NCBI GenBank assembly: GCA_965221555.1
Contig: OZ244895.1
Span: 3,658,001-3,722,000, forward strand
DNA length: 64,000 nt
Source of the DNA: JAJEAD01 sp965221555
Lineage (GTDB): Bacteria > Pseudomonadota > Gammaproteobacteria > HK1
Direction: 5' to 3'
Positions within the stretch are counted from its first letter, which is position 1, and the number at the start of each line of letters is the position of its first letter. The translations under genes were made by a program, and so were the position numbers. Below, one piece after another: positions 25,805-35,053 of this stretch. The notes below the pieces were generated by a model. The model ran no database searches. It was given only the letters and a program-made list of their open reading frames with translations, and had not been told where the DNA came from.

Positions 25805-26081
25805 TTGCGCTTAGCATGATTGCGCCGGGCCGGTGGGACCGCGACATGAACGGTCACCGTTCGTCAACGGTACTCGTGCTGCGTTCGGCCGGGGGTGGCG
25901 ATGACGAACACGACCGAGCCCGACCGTCATCGCCCTGGCGCAGTCTGGAAGCGCAGCGGATGGCCCGGCGATGGCGCCATTGATGACCGAACGAACACCA
26001 TGAACGAGTGCCTCGGGGCCGGCTGCGGCCGTACGTCGGCCGACCCGGGCCTCGGGACGGAACCCTGAGGAGGGCATTCCG

Positions 26082-27137
26082 ATGAGCGAGACGCGAGAGA
26101 ACCTGCGCGCCCTGACCTTCACCCAGGCCGTCAACGAAGCGTTGCGCCAGGAGATGGCGCGCGACGAAAAGGTGTTCATCATGGGCGAGGATGTCGCGGG
26201 GGGCGCCGGCCGCCCCGACTTCGAGGACGCCTGGGGCGGTCCGTTCCGGCTCACCAAGGGTCTGATCGGGGAGTTCGGCTCCGAACGGGTGCGCGACACG
26301 CCGATCTCCGAGGCGGGCTTCATCGGCGCGGGCGTGGGCGCCGCCGCCACCGGAATGCGGCCGATCGTCGACCTCATGTTCGTCGGGTTCTTCGGCGTGT
26401 GCGGCGACCAGATCATGAACAACGCGGCGAAGATGCACTACATGTTCGGGGGCAAGGTCCAGGTACCGCTGACGATCATGACGAGCATCGGCGCCGGCAC
26501 CACTTCCGCCGCGCAGCACTCGGAGACCCTGTACTCCATGTTCGCGCACTTCCCCGGCCTCAAGTGCGTCTGCCCCTCCGGACCCTACTCCGCGAAGGGC
26601 CTGCACATCGCCGCGATCCGCGACGACGACCCGGTGATCGTGTTCAATCACGCGCTGCTGATGGGCCGGGGAGTGAGCATGGAACGAGACGACGTGTACG
26701 GCATGCACGTCCCCCGGGATCCCTACGTCCTGCCCATCGGCAAGTCGCTCATCGCGCGGGAAGGCTCCGACCTGACCCTTATCGGCACCGGCTACACCAC
26801 CCTTGTCTGCTGCGAGGCTGCGGATCAGCTCGCCGAGCAGGGCTTCTCCGCGGAGGTGGTGGACCTGCTCTCCATCTCGCCGCTCGACGAGGAGACCATC
26901 CTCGACTCGGTGATGAAGACCCGCAAGGTGGTGATCGTGGACGAGGACTATCCGCGTTGCAGCGTCGCGAGCGACCTCTCCGCTCTGGTGGCGGAAGAAG
27001 CCTTCGATTACCTCGACGCCCCGCCGAAGCGGGTAACCGCTCCCCACACCCCGGTGCCCTACAGCCAGCCGCTTGAAGAGCTGTACCTCCCGAACCGGGA
27101 GAGGGTGGTGGGCGCCGCTCTGTCCGTTCTCGCCTGA
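26082..27137 (+). CDS. Pyruvate/acetoin dehydrogenase E1 beta (transketolase-like)
   Basis: A 351-residue E1 beta chain. EDVAGGAGRPDFEDAWGGPF, DTPISEAGFIGAGVGAA and the C-terminal transketolase domain with VVDLLSISPLDEETI and KTRKVVIVDEDYP are diagnostic. ATG at 26082 follows a strong aggaggg. It lies 24 bp upstream of the E2 gene and in the same direction as E1 alpha. Whether the complex prefers pyruvate, acetoin or a branched 2-oxoacid is not resolved. Confidence 0.94.
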   Translation: MSETRENLRALTFTQAVNEALRQEMARDEKVFIMGEDVAGGAGRPDFEDAWGGPFRLTKGLIGEFGSERVRDTPISEAGFIGAGVGAAATGMRPIVDLMFVGFFGVCGDQIMNNAAKMHYMFGGKVQVPLTIMTSIGAGTTSAAQHSETLYSMFAHFPGLKCVCPSGPYSAKGLHIAAIRDDDPVIVFNHALLMGRGVSMERDDVYGMHVPRDPYVLPIGKSLIAREGSDLTLIGTGYTTLVCCEAADQLAEQGFSAEVVDLLSISPLDEETILDSVMKTRKVVIVDEDYPRCSVASDLSALVAEEAFDYLDAPPKRVTAPHTPVPYSQPLEELYLPNRERVVGAALSVLA

Positions 27138-27161
27138 ACGGCGCTCCGCGAGGCTTCCGCG

Positions 27162-28385
27162 ATGGCAATCCCGGTGGTGATGCCGAAGCTCGGCATGGTG
27201 ATGTCGGAGGGCACCCTTGCCCGCTGGACCAGAGCGAAGGGGGAAGTGGTCCGGGCGGGAGACGTGATCGCGGAGATCGAGACCGAGAAGATCGCCTACG
27301 AGCTCGAAGCAACCGCGGACGGCATCGTGCATCCCCTGGCAAAGGATGGCGCGACCCTGCCGGTCGACGGGCTCCTGGGTTACCTGCTCGCGGAGGGCGA
27401 AGCGGCGCCCGAGCCCGAAGACGCGCGGCCGGCGCGAAGCGGCGGCGCACCCGCCAGGGGATCCAGCGCGACGGCCGGTGCTCCGAAACCGGCCCCTCGG
27501 GCCGGGCGCCCGGGCAGCCCGATGGTGCCCTCGACGCCGGGCGCGCGGCGGCTCGCCGCCCGGCTGGGCGTTGACCTCGGAGCGGTTCCGGCAACCGGCC
27601 CCGCGGGACGGGTTACCGAGAGTGACGTAAAGACCTTCTCCGAGCGGGCATCCCCACCCGGCCCGGCCCCCACCGCCACCGAGTCAGCCTCCCTGCCGCG
27701 CGGTCTGCCCGAGCCGAGCGAGTCTGTTGCGCTCTCGCCCATGCGCCGGGCAACGGCCCGACACATGCGCGCGAGCCTCGCCTCCACCGCCCAGCTCTCG
27801 TTCTTTCTCGAAGTCGACGTCACCTCGGCCCAGAGCCGGCGGCGCGAGGCTTCCGCGGGCGGGGGCGTCCGCATCACTTTCGCCGACGTGGTGATGATGG
27901 CCTGCGCGCGGGCGCTCGAACGGGTGCCCGCGCTCAACTCGCGACTTGCCGGCGACATCATTCACCGCTTCGCCGAGGTCAACATCGGTCTCGCGGTGGC
28001 GGTGGACGACGGCGTCGTGGTGCCGGTGGTCAAGGGTGTGCAGGCGATGGCGATCGACGCTCTCGCGCAGACCACCCGCGATCTCGTGCTGCGGGCGCGG
28101 GCGCGGCGGCTGCGCCCCGACGAGCTCGCGGGGGGCACCTTCAGTCTCAGTGTCATCGGTCAGGTGGACGGGTTCACCCCCATCCTGAACGACGGGCAGA
28201 CCGCGATCCTCGGGGTGGGCCGCTCGTCCCCCAAGCCCGCGGTGAAGGATGGCGAAGTGGTGGTGCGCGAACTCTCGACGATGAGCCTGAGCGTCGACCA
28301 TCAGGTCGTCGACGGCGCCCACGCCGCCGCCTTCATGCGCCGCCTCCAGCAGGCGCTCGAACGGCCGGATGCATTATTCGGATAG
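27162..28385 (+). CDS. Dihydrolipoamide acetyltransferase E2
   Basis: A 407-residue E2 core protein. It has one lipoyl domain with the lipoyl lysine in EIETEKIAYE (residue 43 or so), a Pro/Ala/Gly-rich linker, a peripheral subunit-binding domain around 125-160 (STPGARRLAARLGVDLG), a second linker and the catalytic domain ending in SLSVDHQVVDGAHAA, whose DHXXXDG motif holds the active-site histidine. It completes the E1a-E1b-E2 set; no E3 (lipoamide dehydrogenase) gene is present in the window. Confidence 0.95.
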   Translation: MAIPVVMPKLGMVMSEGTLARWTRAKGEVVRAGDVIAEIETEKIAYELEATADGIVHPLAKDGATLPVDGLLGYLLAEGEAAPEPEDARPARSGGAPARGSSATAGAPKPAPRAGRPGSPMVPSTPGARRLAARLGVDLGAVPATGPAGRVTESDVKTFSERASPPGPAPTATESASLPRGLPEPSESVALSPMRRATARHMRASLASTAQLSFFLEVDVTSAQSRRREASAGGGVRITFADVVMMACARALERVPALNSRLAGDIIHRFAEVNIGLAVAVDDGVVVPVVKGVQAMAIDALAQTTRDLVLRARARRLRPDELAGGTFSLSVIGQVDGFTPILNDGQTAILGVGRSSPKPAVKDGEVVVRELSTMSLSVDHQVVDGAHAAAFMRRLQQALERPDALFG

Positions 28386-28463
28386 AGTCGATGCTCACTC
28401 GCCCCTCGGTCCACGCCGACGACGCACCGATCCCCCTCACGACTTCTGATACCCCGCCCACCC

Positions 28464-28685
28464 ATGAACACCCCGCACCGTGAACCCATCAAGGTCGTCG
28501 GCCGGCGCGTGTCGCGCGGGCAGGGACTCTGCGCCGCGGAGTCCTTCCTGGACATGGTCATCGCGTTGCGCGGTGACAAGCCCTTCATTCCGAGAGGCGT
28601 TCACCGCTTCTCGCGATTCGAGGAGAGTCAGGCATGGTCGATCCGGATGATGGGTCGCCGCCGGAATCCCGACCGCCGCGTCTGA
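28464..28685 (+). CDS. Small basic protein, probable partner of the downstream nucleotidyltransferase
   Basis: A 73-residue protein rich in Arg and short aromatic segments (GVHRFSRFEESQAWSIRMM). I do not recognise a named domain, although small ORFs with the RF-x-SFEEAQ-type segment are, from memory, often encoded before nucleotidyltransferase-like toxins. Its 3' end overlaps the nucleotidyltransferase gene by 52 bases in another frame, strong evidence of co-translation. It is a plausible antitoxin or accessory peptide; function unproven. Confidence 0.6.
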   Translation: MNTPHREPIKVVGRRVSRGQGLCAAESFLDMVIALRGDKPFIPRGVHRFSRFEESQAWSIRMMGRRRNPDRRV

Positions 28686-29134
28686 GCGACCTCGTCTCCC
28701 TTTGCCGGAGCCTCAACCGGGAGGGAGTTCGTTACGTCGTCGTGGGCGGCATGGCGATGGTGCAGGCTGGATTCGTGCGCGCCACCGAGGATATCGATCT
28801 CCTGGTCGACGCCACGTCCGACAACACAGCCCGAGTTCGCCGCGCCCTCTCCGATCTCCCGGATCAAGCGGTGCGCGATATGGACGAAGGCGATCTTGAC
28901 CGCTATGTGGTGGTGCGCATCGCCGACGAGTTCGTGGTCGATCTGCTCAAGGCGGCGTGTGGGGTGGAGTACGAGGAAGCGCGTAACCTGATCGAAGAAG
29001 TCGATGTACGGGGAGTTCCGATCCCCTTCGCCAACCCGGAGCTGCTCTGGCGCACGAAGCAGACGGTCCGTGAAAAGGACCGCCTCGATCGGATCTTCCT
29101 TGAAGCCCTGCTCGCCGGCGCGGGGGACGCCTGA
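28634..29134 (+). CDS. Nucleotidyltransferase-fold protein (AbiEii/DUF6036-like), possible toxin
   Basis: A 166-residue protein with the minimal nucleotidyltransferase signature VVGGMAMVQAGFVRATEDIDLLVD near 37-60, where GG and DID correspond to the active-site glycine and metal carboxylates, and a later acidic strand DEFVVDLL. Related small NTases act as toxins (for example AbiEii/MenT, which modify tRNA or other targets) or as antitoxins. The overlapping 73-residue gene upstream supports a two-gene module. It lies between the E2 gene and a convergent amidase. Confidence 0.75.
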   Translation: MVDPDDGSPPESRPPRLSDLVSLCRSLNREGVRYVVVGGMAMVQAGFVRATEDIDLLVDATSDNTARVRRALSDLPDQAVRDMDEGDLDRYVVVRIADEFVVDLLKAACGVEYEEARNLIEEVDVRGVPIPFANPELLWRTKQTVREKDRLDRIFLEALLAGAGDA

Positions 29135-29161
29135 CGCGGCGGGATTCCGCCTTGCAGCGCC

Positions 29162-30571
29162 CTACAGGGGCGGGCGCTGCGACCCGACCGGATTGGCCCG
29201 TTCGAAGGCGCGGGCGGCGCGCAGGACCCGCGCGTCGGCGCCCCGCGGCCCGACGATCTGCAGGCCCACCGGGCCTCCCTCCGCGGTGAAGCCGCAGGGC
29301 ACCGAGATGGCCGGCTGCCCGCTGAGGTCGAAGGGAAAAGTTGTCGACATCCAGTCGCTGCCGTCCTTGCGCCGCGCATTCCATCCCACCGGGAAGCTGC
29401 GTTCCGCGGCGAAGGGAGTCGTACCGAGCGTGGGAAGAACGAGCAGGTCGTAACGCGAGTGGAGCGCTTCGAGACGCGCGGTGAGGTCCCGGCGCACCGC
29501 TTCCGCCTCGATCAGGGCGAGCGCGCCGTGCCGGCCACCGCGGGCAGCGGCGCTGATAAGTGCGGGCGCGCTCAATCGCGCGCGGCGGCGGCCCATCTGG
29601 CGCACCAGCTTCGCAGCGAGGGTATCGCTGATGACATCCGCGGCCCGGGTGGGGTTGCCGATATCGACCTTCACGCGGCTCACGCGGGCGCCGAGGGCCG
29701 TGAAGACCTCCCGGGCGGCGCCGCCCGCTATCCTGCGCACCACCGGATCGACATACGTGAAGCCGAGATCGGGCGTCCAGGCGATGCGAAAATCCTTGAC
29801 CCCGCGCTCCAGGCCGGCGAGCACGTCGGGAGCGGGCTCGGCCAGCGCGTAGGCGTCCCTCGGGTCGTGACCCGCCATCACGCTGAGCGCGATGGCGGCA
29901 TCGCGCACGGTGCGCGTCATGGGTCCGCAGTGCTCGATCATCATCATGGGGCTCGCGGGCCACACCGGGACCCGGCCGAAGCTCGGCTTGAGACCGACGA
30001 CGTTGCAGAAGCTCGCAGGGCCCCGAATGGACCCTCCCGAATCGGTGCCGGTGGCGATGGCGACCATGCCGGCGGCGACCGCGGCGCCCGAGCCGCCGCT
30101 TGAACCGCAAGTGGTCCAGGCCGGGTTCCAGGGATTGCGGGTGATGCCGTGGAGCTCGCTGTCGGTGGTGCCCTTCCAGGCGAACTCCGGCGTCGTGGTC
30201 TTGCCCACGATCACCGCGCCATGGTCCCGGAAGCGTTCGACCACGATCGCATCCTCGGCCCAGGGTCCCTTCGGATCGATGGCGAGCGATCCGTTGAGGG
30301 TCGGCCAGCCCCGGGTCTCGGTCACGTCCTTGATCGCCACCGGAACTCCGTCGAGGAGACCGCGCGGCTCTCCTTTCGCCCAGCGCCTCGCCGACGCGCG
30401 CGCCGCGCGGGTGGCCCGCCCCGGGTCGACGAGCTGCCACGCGTTCAGGGTCGGCTCCAGCGCCTCGATACGCGCGAGCACCGCCGTGAGCACATCGGCC
30501 GGGGTGAAACGCCCGTTGCGGTATCCGGACATCAGGGCCGCCGCGCTCTTGTAGATCAGTTCCTCCGACAT
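29162..30571 (-). CDS. Amidase (amidase-signature family)
   Basis: A 469-residue hydrolase of the Ser-cisSer-Lys family. The lysine in GVPVAIKDVTET, the central glycine/serine block TCGSSGGSGAAVAAG and the nucleophile region TDSGGSIRGPAS are all intact. It hydrolyses an amide to a carboxylate and ammonia; the family also includes GatA, but no gatB or gatC lies nearby and the sequence fits general amidases. ATG at 30571 follows caggaga. It lies downstream of a copy of the dispersed repeat. Confidence 0.92.
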   Translation of the reverse strand: MSEELIYKSAAALMSGYRNGRFTPADVLTAVLARIEALEPTLNAWQLVDPGRATRAARASARRWAKGEPRGLLDGVPVAIKDVTETRGWPTLNGSLAIDPKGPWAEDAIVVERFRDHGAVIVGKTTTPEFAWKGTTDSELHGITRNPWNPAWTTCGSSGGSGAAVAAGMVAIATGTDSGGSIRGPASFCNVVGLKPSFGRVPVWPASPMMMIEHCGPMTRTVRDAAIALSVMAGHDPRDAYALAEPAPDVLAGLERGVKDFRIAWTPDLGFTYVDPVVRRIAGGAAREVFTALGARVSRVKVDIGNPTRAADVISDTLAAKLVRQMGRRRARLSAPALISAAARGGRHGALALIEAEAVRRDLTARLEALHSRYDLLVLPTLGTTPFAAERSFPVGWNARRKDGSDWMSTTFPFDLSGQPAISVPCGFTAEGGPVGLQIVGPRGADARVLRAARAFERANPVGSQRPPL

Positions 30572-30609
30572 CGTTTCGTCTCCTGGCAAAGCCGACCAGC
30601 GTTATCTGG

Positions 30610-30800
30610 CCCGGAAGCTACACCGATTTCCTGCTGCGGACGCCAATATGCTCGCGTTGGCAGGCCTCCCTCCGTCGCGTCGCTTTCGACGTAGTGTCGG
30701 CTACCTGCAACGCTCCGCAGTCCTTGGGCGAAGCTTTCCGGCCGGGCAAGCCAACCCTGATTTGCCCGCTCGCCGAAGCGTCGCGCGAAAACAGCCTCCC
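30610..30800 (+). repeat. Dispersed intergenic repeat (copy D)
   Basis: The left terminus cccggaagctacaccgattt (30610-30629) and core gcggacgccaatatgctcg (30636-30654) match other copies, followed by cgacgtagtgtcggctacc and part of the internal module (gcagtccttgggcgaagc, then gggcaagcc). The right end cannot be placed; position 30800 is approximate. It fills most of the 312-bp interval between the amidase start and the deoxyribosyltransferase-like gene. Confidence 0.7.
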
Positions 30801-30883
30801 TCCCGGGAGCGTCCGACAATCCCGCTACTTTCACTGTCCTTTGAAGATGGGAAGGTGGCGGGCGCGAGGCGGACCGGCGCCGC

Positions 30884-31360
30884 TCACGGCAACGTGCCGT
30901 CCAGCCAGCGCATCAGCGCCTTGCCCGGATCGTCGATCTCCTCGATCGAGGCGTACCACGCCGCCTCCCAGCCCACGCGGGGAAGACCCGTGAAGATCAT
31001 CAGATTCAAGGGGTAGTCCTCGCTGTCGGTGCAGGTGCGGAAATCGTCGCGAAACAGGAAGACCGGCTTCTCCCACGCGATCGCCATGCCCAGTTCGATC
31101 ATCACCCCCTCATCCGGAGGACAACCGTTGAGTACCGCGAAAATCCCGTCGGCATCGCGTACGTCGCGCAAGTCGGCCTGTCCGATCCGGTACGCCCACC
31201 CCGGGACCGAGAAATCGACCTGATTGTTGCGGGCAAAGGGCTCCCATACCTCCACCCCGGTCCGCTCCAGCGCTTCCACGAGCGCCGCGAGTGGTCCCTC
31301 GCGCTGCTGCGAGGAGAAGCCGTAGGGGTTCGCCAGGTAGAGGGTCTTCTTCGCGCTCAT
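30884..31360 (-). CDS. Nucleoside 2-deoxyribosyltransferase family protein
   Basis: A 158-residue protein of the nucleoside deoxyribosyltransferase fold. The family start TLYLANPYGFS, the acidic segment DADGIFAVLNG and the catalytic glutamate region PPDEGVMIELGMA are visible. Authentic enzymes exchange bases between deoxynucleosides; distant members hydrolyse nucleotides (for example DNPH1, MilB). The sequence does not decide between these. It stands alone, divergent from the Baeyer-Villiger monooxygenase gene across 232 bp. Confidence 0.8.
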   Translation of the reverse strand: MSAKKTLYLANPYGFSSQQREGPLAALVEALERTGVEVWEPFARNNQVDFSVPGWAYRIGQADLRDVRDADGIFAVLNGCPPDEGVMIELGMAIAWEKPVFLFRDDFRTCTDSEDYPLNLMIFTGLPRVGWEAAWYASIEEIDDPGKALMRWLDGTLP

Positions 31361-31592
31361 GGTCCCGTCACTCCCCGTTCGGGACCGCCACGCGGCATCC
31401 GGCCACGGCGTTTCGGCCCCTCGCCGGCCGCCGGCCGCAGGCTCCGCCCTGTGAACAGTTGCGATGCCGGGCCTTCACGATCCCCTGTCGATGCATTCGG
31501 TGGCGCCGTCGCCCAGTCTCCATCGTCCCTATGGTTGCACACGAAGTCGAAGCGTCAAGCCAGCCACGGGCTCCAGGGGGTAGACTGCGCTC

Positions 31593-33224
31593 ATGCATCA
31601 GACATCATCGGTGGCAACCCACGACGAAGCGCGGACCCGCCGCTGCGAAGTCGTCATCGTCGGCGCCGGATTCTCCGGGATGTACATGCTCCACCACCTG
31701 CGCGAGCTCGGCTTCCGCGCGCAAGTGATCGAGGCCGCGGGCGACGTGGGCGGCACCTGGTACTGGAATCGCTACCCGGGCGCGCGCTGCGACCTCCAGA
31801 GCCTCGCCTACTCCTACTCCTTCGACGACGCGTGGCAGCAGGAGTGGCGATGGCGAGAGCGCTACGCCGTGCAGCCGGACATCCTCGACTACGCGCGCGC
31901 CTTCTGCGAGCGCTTCGACCTGCGCCGGGACATTCACTTCGACACCCGCGTCAGCTCGGCACGCTTCGACGAGGAGCGCGGCGAGTGGACGCTCGCCACC
32001 GAGCGGGGAGAGCGCTTCGTAGCGCCGTTTTGCGTGATGGCGACCGGTTGCCTCTCGGTGCCGAAGGTTCCCGATCTCCCCGGCATCGAGGACTTCGAAG
32101 GCGAGCTCTACCACACCGCCCGCTGGCCCCACCGCGAGGTGAGCTTTGCCGGCAAGCGCACCGGCATCATCGGCACCGGCTCCTCCGCCGTCCAGTCGAT
32201 CCCCATCATCGCGCGGGAGGCGAAGCACCTGACCGTGTTCCAGCGCACGCCCAACTTCAGCATTCCGGCCTGGCAGGGCCCGCTTACCGACGAAGCGGAT
32301 CGGCGGACCAAGCGCGAATACGCGAAGTACCGCGAGATCTCGCGCAACTCGATCTGCGGCGACTTCGCGGAAGAGAACGTCATGGTGCTGATGAGCGCCA
32401 CGCCCGAGGCGCGCGAGCGCGAGCTGGAGAAACGCTGGCGAATGGGCGGTTTCCACTATCAGTACGCATTCACCGACGCCCTCACCGACCCGGGTGCCAA
32501 CGAGATTGCGGCGGAGTTCGTGCGCGACAAGATCCGGGCCCGGGTCAAGGACCCCGAGGTGGCCGAAATGCTGTGTCCGCGGGACCACCCCTTCGGCACC
32601 AAGCGCCTGTGCGTGGACACCGACTACTACGAGACCTTCAACCGCGACAACGTCACGCTGGTGGATCTTCGCCGCACGCCGCTCGCGAAGATCGGCCGCA
32701 AAGCGGTGGTGACGAGCGATGCCGAGTTCGCGCTCGACGCCCTGGTGCTCGCCACCGGCTTCGACGCCATGACCGGCGCCCTGACGAGCATCGACGTGCG
32801 AGGTCCCGACGGCGCCTCGCTCCGGGACGCATGGGAGACCGGCGCCCGCAGCTACCTCGGCCTCGCGGTCGCGGGCTTTCCCAACCTGTTCACGGTGACT
32901 GGCCCGGGCAGCCCGTCGGTGCTCTCCAACATGATTCTGGCGATCGAGCAGCACGTGGAGTGGATCGGCGCCTGTCTGTCCCACCTGCGCGAGCACGGCC
33001 TCGGACGGATCGAAGCGCGCGCCGAGGCGCAGCAGTCCTGGGTCGAACACGTCAACGAGATCGCCGACCGCACCCTCTTCCCGCGCGCGAACTCCTGGTA
33101 CGTCGGCGCCAACGTACCCGGCAAGGCGCGCGTCTTCATGCCCTACGTGGACGGCGTCAAGACCTACGGCGACATCTGCGAGAGGGTGCGCGCCAATGGT
33201 TACGAGGGATTCCGGCTCGGTTGA
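31593..33224 (+). CDS. Baeyer-Villiger-type flavin monooxygenase
   Basis: A 543-residue two-dinucleotide-binding flavoprotein. FAD site VVIVGAGFSGMYMLHHL, the BVMO fingerprint FEGELYHTARWP near 172 and NADP site GIIGTGSSAVQSIP are complete. The DVGGTWYWNRYPGARCD segment is typical of cyclohexanone-monooxygenase relatives. It should insert oxygen next to a ketone using NADPH; the substrate is unknown. The stop codon lies within the first unit of a 14-bp tandem repeat that begins at 33213. Confidence 0.93.
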   Translation: MHQTSSVATHDEARTRRCEVVIVGAGFSGMYMLHHLRELGFRAQVIEAAGDVGGTWYWNRYPGARCDLQSLAYSYSFDDAWQQEWRWRERYAVQPDILDYARAFCERFDLRRDIHFDTRVSSARFDEERGEWTLATERGERFVAPFCVMATGCLSVPKVPDLPGIEDFEGELYHTARWPHREVSFAGKRTGIIGTGSSAVQSIPIIAREAKHLTVFQRTPNFSIPAWQGPLTDEADRRTKREYAKYREISRNSICGDFAEENVMVLMSATPEARERELEKRWRMGGFHYQYAFTDALTDPGANEIAAEFVRDKIRARVKDPEVAEMLCPRDHPFGTKRLCVDTDYYETFNRDNVTLVDLRRTPLAKIGRKAVVTSDAEFALDALVLATGFDAMTGALTSIDVRGPDGASLRDAWETGARSYLGLAVAGFPNLFTVTGPGSPSVLSNMILAIEQHVEWIGACLSHLREHGLGRIEARAEAQQSWVEHVNEIADRTLFPRANSWYVGANVPGKARVFMPYVDGVKTYGDICERVRANGYEGFRLG

Positions 33225-33276
33225 CGCGGTTCGGTTGATGCGGCTCGGTTGACGCGGTTCGGTTGACGCGGCTCGG
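33213..33276 (+). repeat. 14-bp tandem repeat, about 4.6 units
   Basis: Units of cgg(c/t)tcggttga(c/t)g repeat at 33213, 33227, 33241, 33255 and 33269 (partial). The variable base alternates c, t, c, t, c, giving a 28-bp higher-order period. The first unit contains the last codons and the TGA of the monooxygenase gene, so the array grew out of the gene end. The rest of the interval to 33445 has no recognisable gene. Confidence 0.85.
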
Positions 33277-33445
33277 CCCACACCCTGAATCGGTAGCGAT
33301 CAAGCAGGCCGGCGCCGCGGACGGTGCGTTCTCGAACGGACAAGGGCCACAAGAGTGCACAAGCGCGTCGGGGACCGTTCATTCCCGAACTTCGCCGTGA
33401 GCTTGGCGCCTGGCCTGATTGCCTCCTCGGAAACGACGACGCCGC

Positions 33446-34894
33446 TCAGACGTCGTAGGCGGTGGACGAGACCGTGCCGCCGCTTCCCGTCCAGTCGGTG
33501 TGGAACCTCTTCCCGCGCGGCTGATCGACCCGCTCGTAGGTGTGGGCGCCGAAGTAGTCGCGCTGGGCCTGCAGCAGATTCGCCGGCAGCAGGGGGCTGC
33601 GGTAGGCATCGTAGTAGGAGAGCGCCGAGGCGATGGCCGGCACCGGAATCGCGAGATCCACGCCGAGACGCACCGTCTGACGCCAGCCGGGCTCGGCCTC
33701 GGCCAGACTCCGGGCGAAGAAGTCGTCCTGCAACAGGTTCTCCAGATCGGGGGCCGCCTCGAACGCCTCCCGGATGTTGTCGAGGAAGCGGCTGCGAATG
33801 ATGCAGCCTCCCCGCCACATCGAGGCGACATCGGCATAGCGGACACTCCATCCGTGCTCGGAGGCCGCCGCGCGCATCAGGGCGAAACCCTGCGCGTAGG
33901 ACACGATCTTGGCGGCGTAGAGGGCATCGTGGACGTGCCGGATCCCCGCCTCCCGGTCGCCTTCGAAGGGTCGGCGCGTGGCCCCGAGACGTGTCGCGGC
34001 CCGGACCCGCTCCTCCTTCATCGCGGAAAGGCAACGCGAGAACACCGCCTCGCCGATGAGGGTAAGCGGGGTCCCCCGCTCCAGCGCGTCGATGACGGTC
34101 CACTTGCCGGTGCCCTTCTGGCCGGCCGCGTCCAGGATCCTGTCGACGAGCGGCGAGGCGTCGTCATCCTTCCGGGCGAGGATTTCGGCGGTGATCTCGA
34201 TCAGATAGGAATCGAGCACGCCACGCTTCCACTCGCCGAAGACCGCGGCCACCTCGTCCGCGTCCATGCCCATCCCCTGCCGCATGAGGTGATAGGCCTC
34301 GCAGATGAGCTGCATGTCCCCGTACTCGATGCCGTTGTGCACCATCTTCACGTAGTGGCCGGAGCCACCATCGCCCACCCACCGGCAGCAGGGCTCGCCG
34401 TCCACCTTCGCGCTGATGGCCTGGAAGATCTCGCGGACCCGGGGCCAGGCGGCGGGATTGCCCCCCGGCATGATCGATGGCCCGTGGCGCGCGCCTTCCT
34501 CGCCCCCGGAGATGCCCGCCCCGATGAATGCGATCCCCCGGCGTGCGAGCGCCTCCGCCCGGCGCGTGCTGTCCGCGTAGCGCGAGTTGCCGCCGTCGAC
34601 GACCACATCACCCTCCTCGAGGTGTGGCACCAGGCTCTCGATGAAGCGGTCGACCACGCTCCCCGCCCGCACCATCAGCACGAGCGCGCGCGGACGCCGA
34701 AGGGAGGCCGCCAGCTCCTCGAGGCTGTGCGCGCCGACGATCGCGGTGCCTCTCGCGTCCCCGGCGAGGAACTCGTCGACCCGGGACTCGGTACGGTTGA
34801 AGACCGCGACCCGGAAGCCGTGGTCGTCCATGTTCAGCGCGAGGTTGCGCCCCATCACCGCGAGGCCGATGAGTCCAATGTCCGCCGCCGTCAT
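33446..34894 (-). CDS. gnd: 6-phosphogluconate dehydrogenase (decarboxylating)
   Basis: A 482-residue pentose-phosphate enzyme making ribulose 5-phosphate, CO2 and NADPH. GLIGLAVMGRNLALNMDDHG, the substrate region ISGGEEGARHGPSIMPGG, VKMVHNGIEYGDMQL and the C-terminal RDYFGAHTYERVD are diagnostic of the long form. ATG at 34894; the frame extends upstream to 35323 only as a shadow of the phosphatase gene. It is divergent from the SpoIIE-type phosphatase gene across 159 bp. No zwf or pgl gene is next to it. Confidence 0.96.
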   Translation of the reverse strand: MTAADIGLIGLAVMGRNLALNMDDHGFRVAVFNRTESRVDEFLAGDARGTAIVGAHSLEELAASLRRPRALVLMVRAGSVVDRFIESLVPHLEEGDVVVDGGNSRYADSTRRAEALARRGIAFIGAGISGGEEGARHGPSIMPGGNPAAWPRVREIFQAISAKVDGEPCCRWVGDGGSGHYVKMVHNGIEYGDMQLICEAYHLMRQGMGMDADEVAAVFGEWKRGVLDSYLIEITAEILARKDDDASPLVDRILDAAGQKGTGKWTVIDALERGTPLTLIGEAVFSRCLSAMKEERVRAATRLGATRRPFEGDREAGIRHVHDALYAAKIVSYAQGFALMRAAASEHGWSVRYADVASMWRGGCIIRSRFLDNIREAFEAAPDLENLLQDDFFARSLAEAEPGWRQTVRLGVDLAIPVPAIASALSYYDAYRSPLLPANLLQAQRDYFGAHTYERVDQPRGKRFHTDWTGSGGTVSSTAYDV

Positions 34895-35053
34895 CGTCGC
34901 CTGGTCCTCTCGTCCTGGTGCCGCGCTCGGGGCGGCGCCGCGTATTTGTAGCAGCTTTGGCGAGATGTGGCCGCAGGCGCCGCACCTTGGGTAGCATTCG
35001 CGCCCCGCGCCCGTGCCAGGCTGGCTCCCGGCATTGACCGGAAGGGGTTGCGG

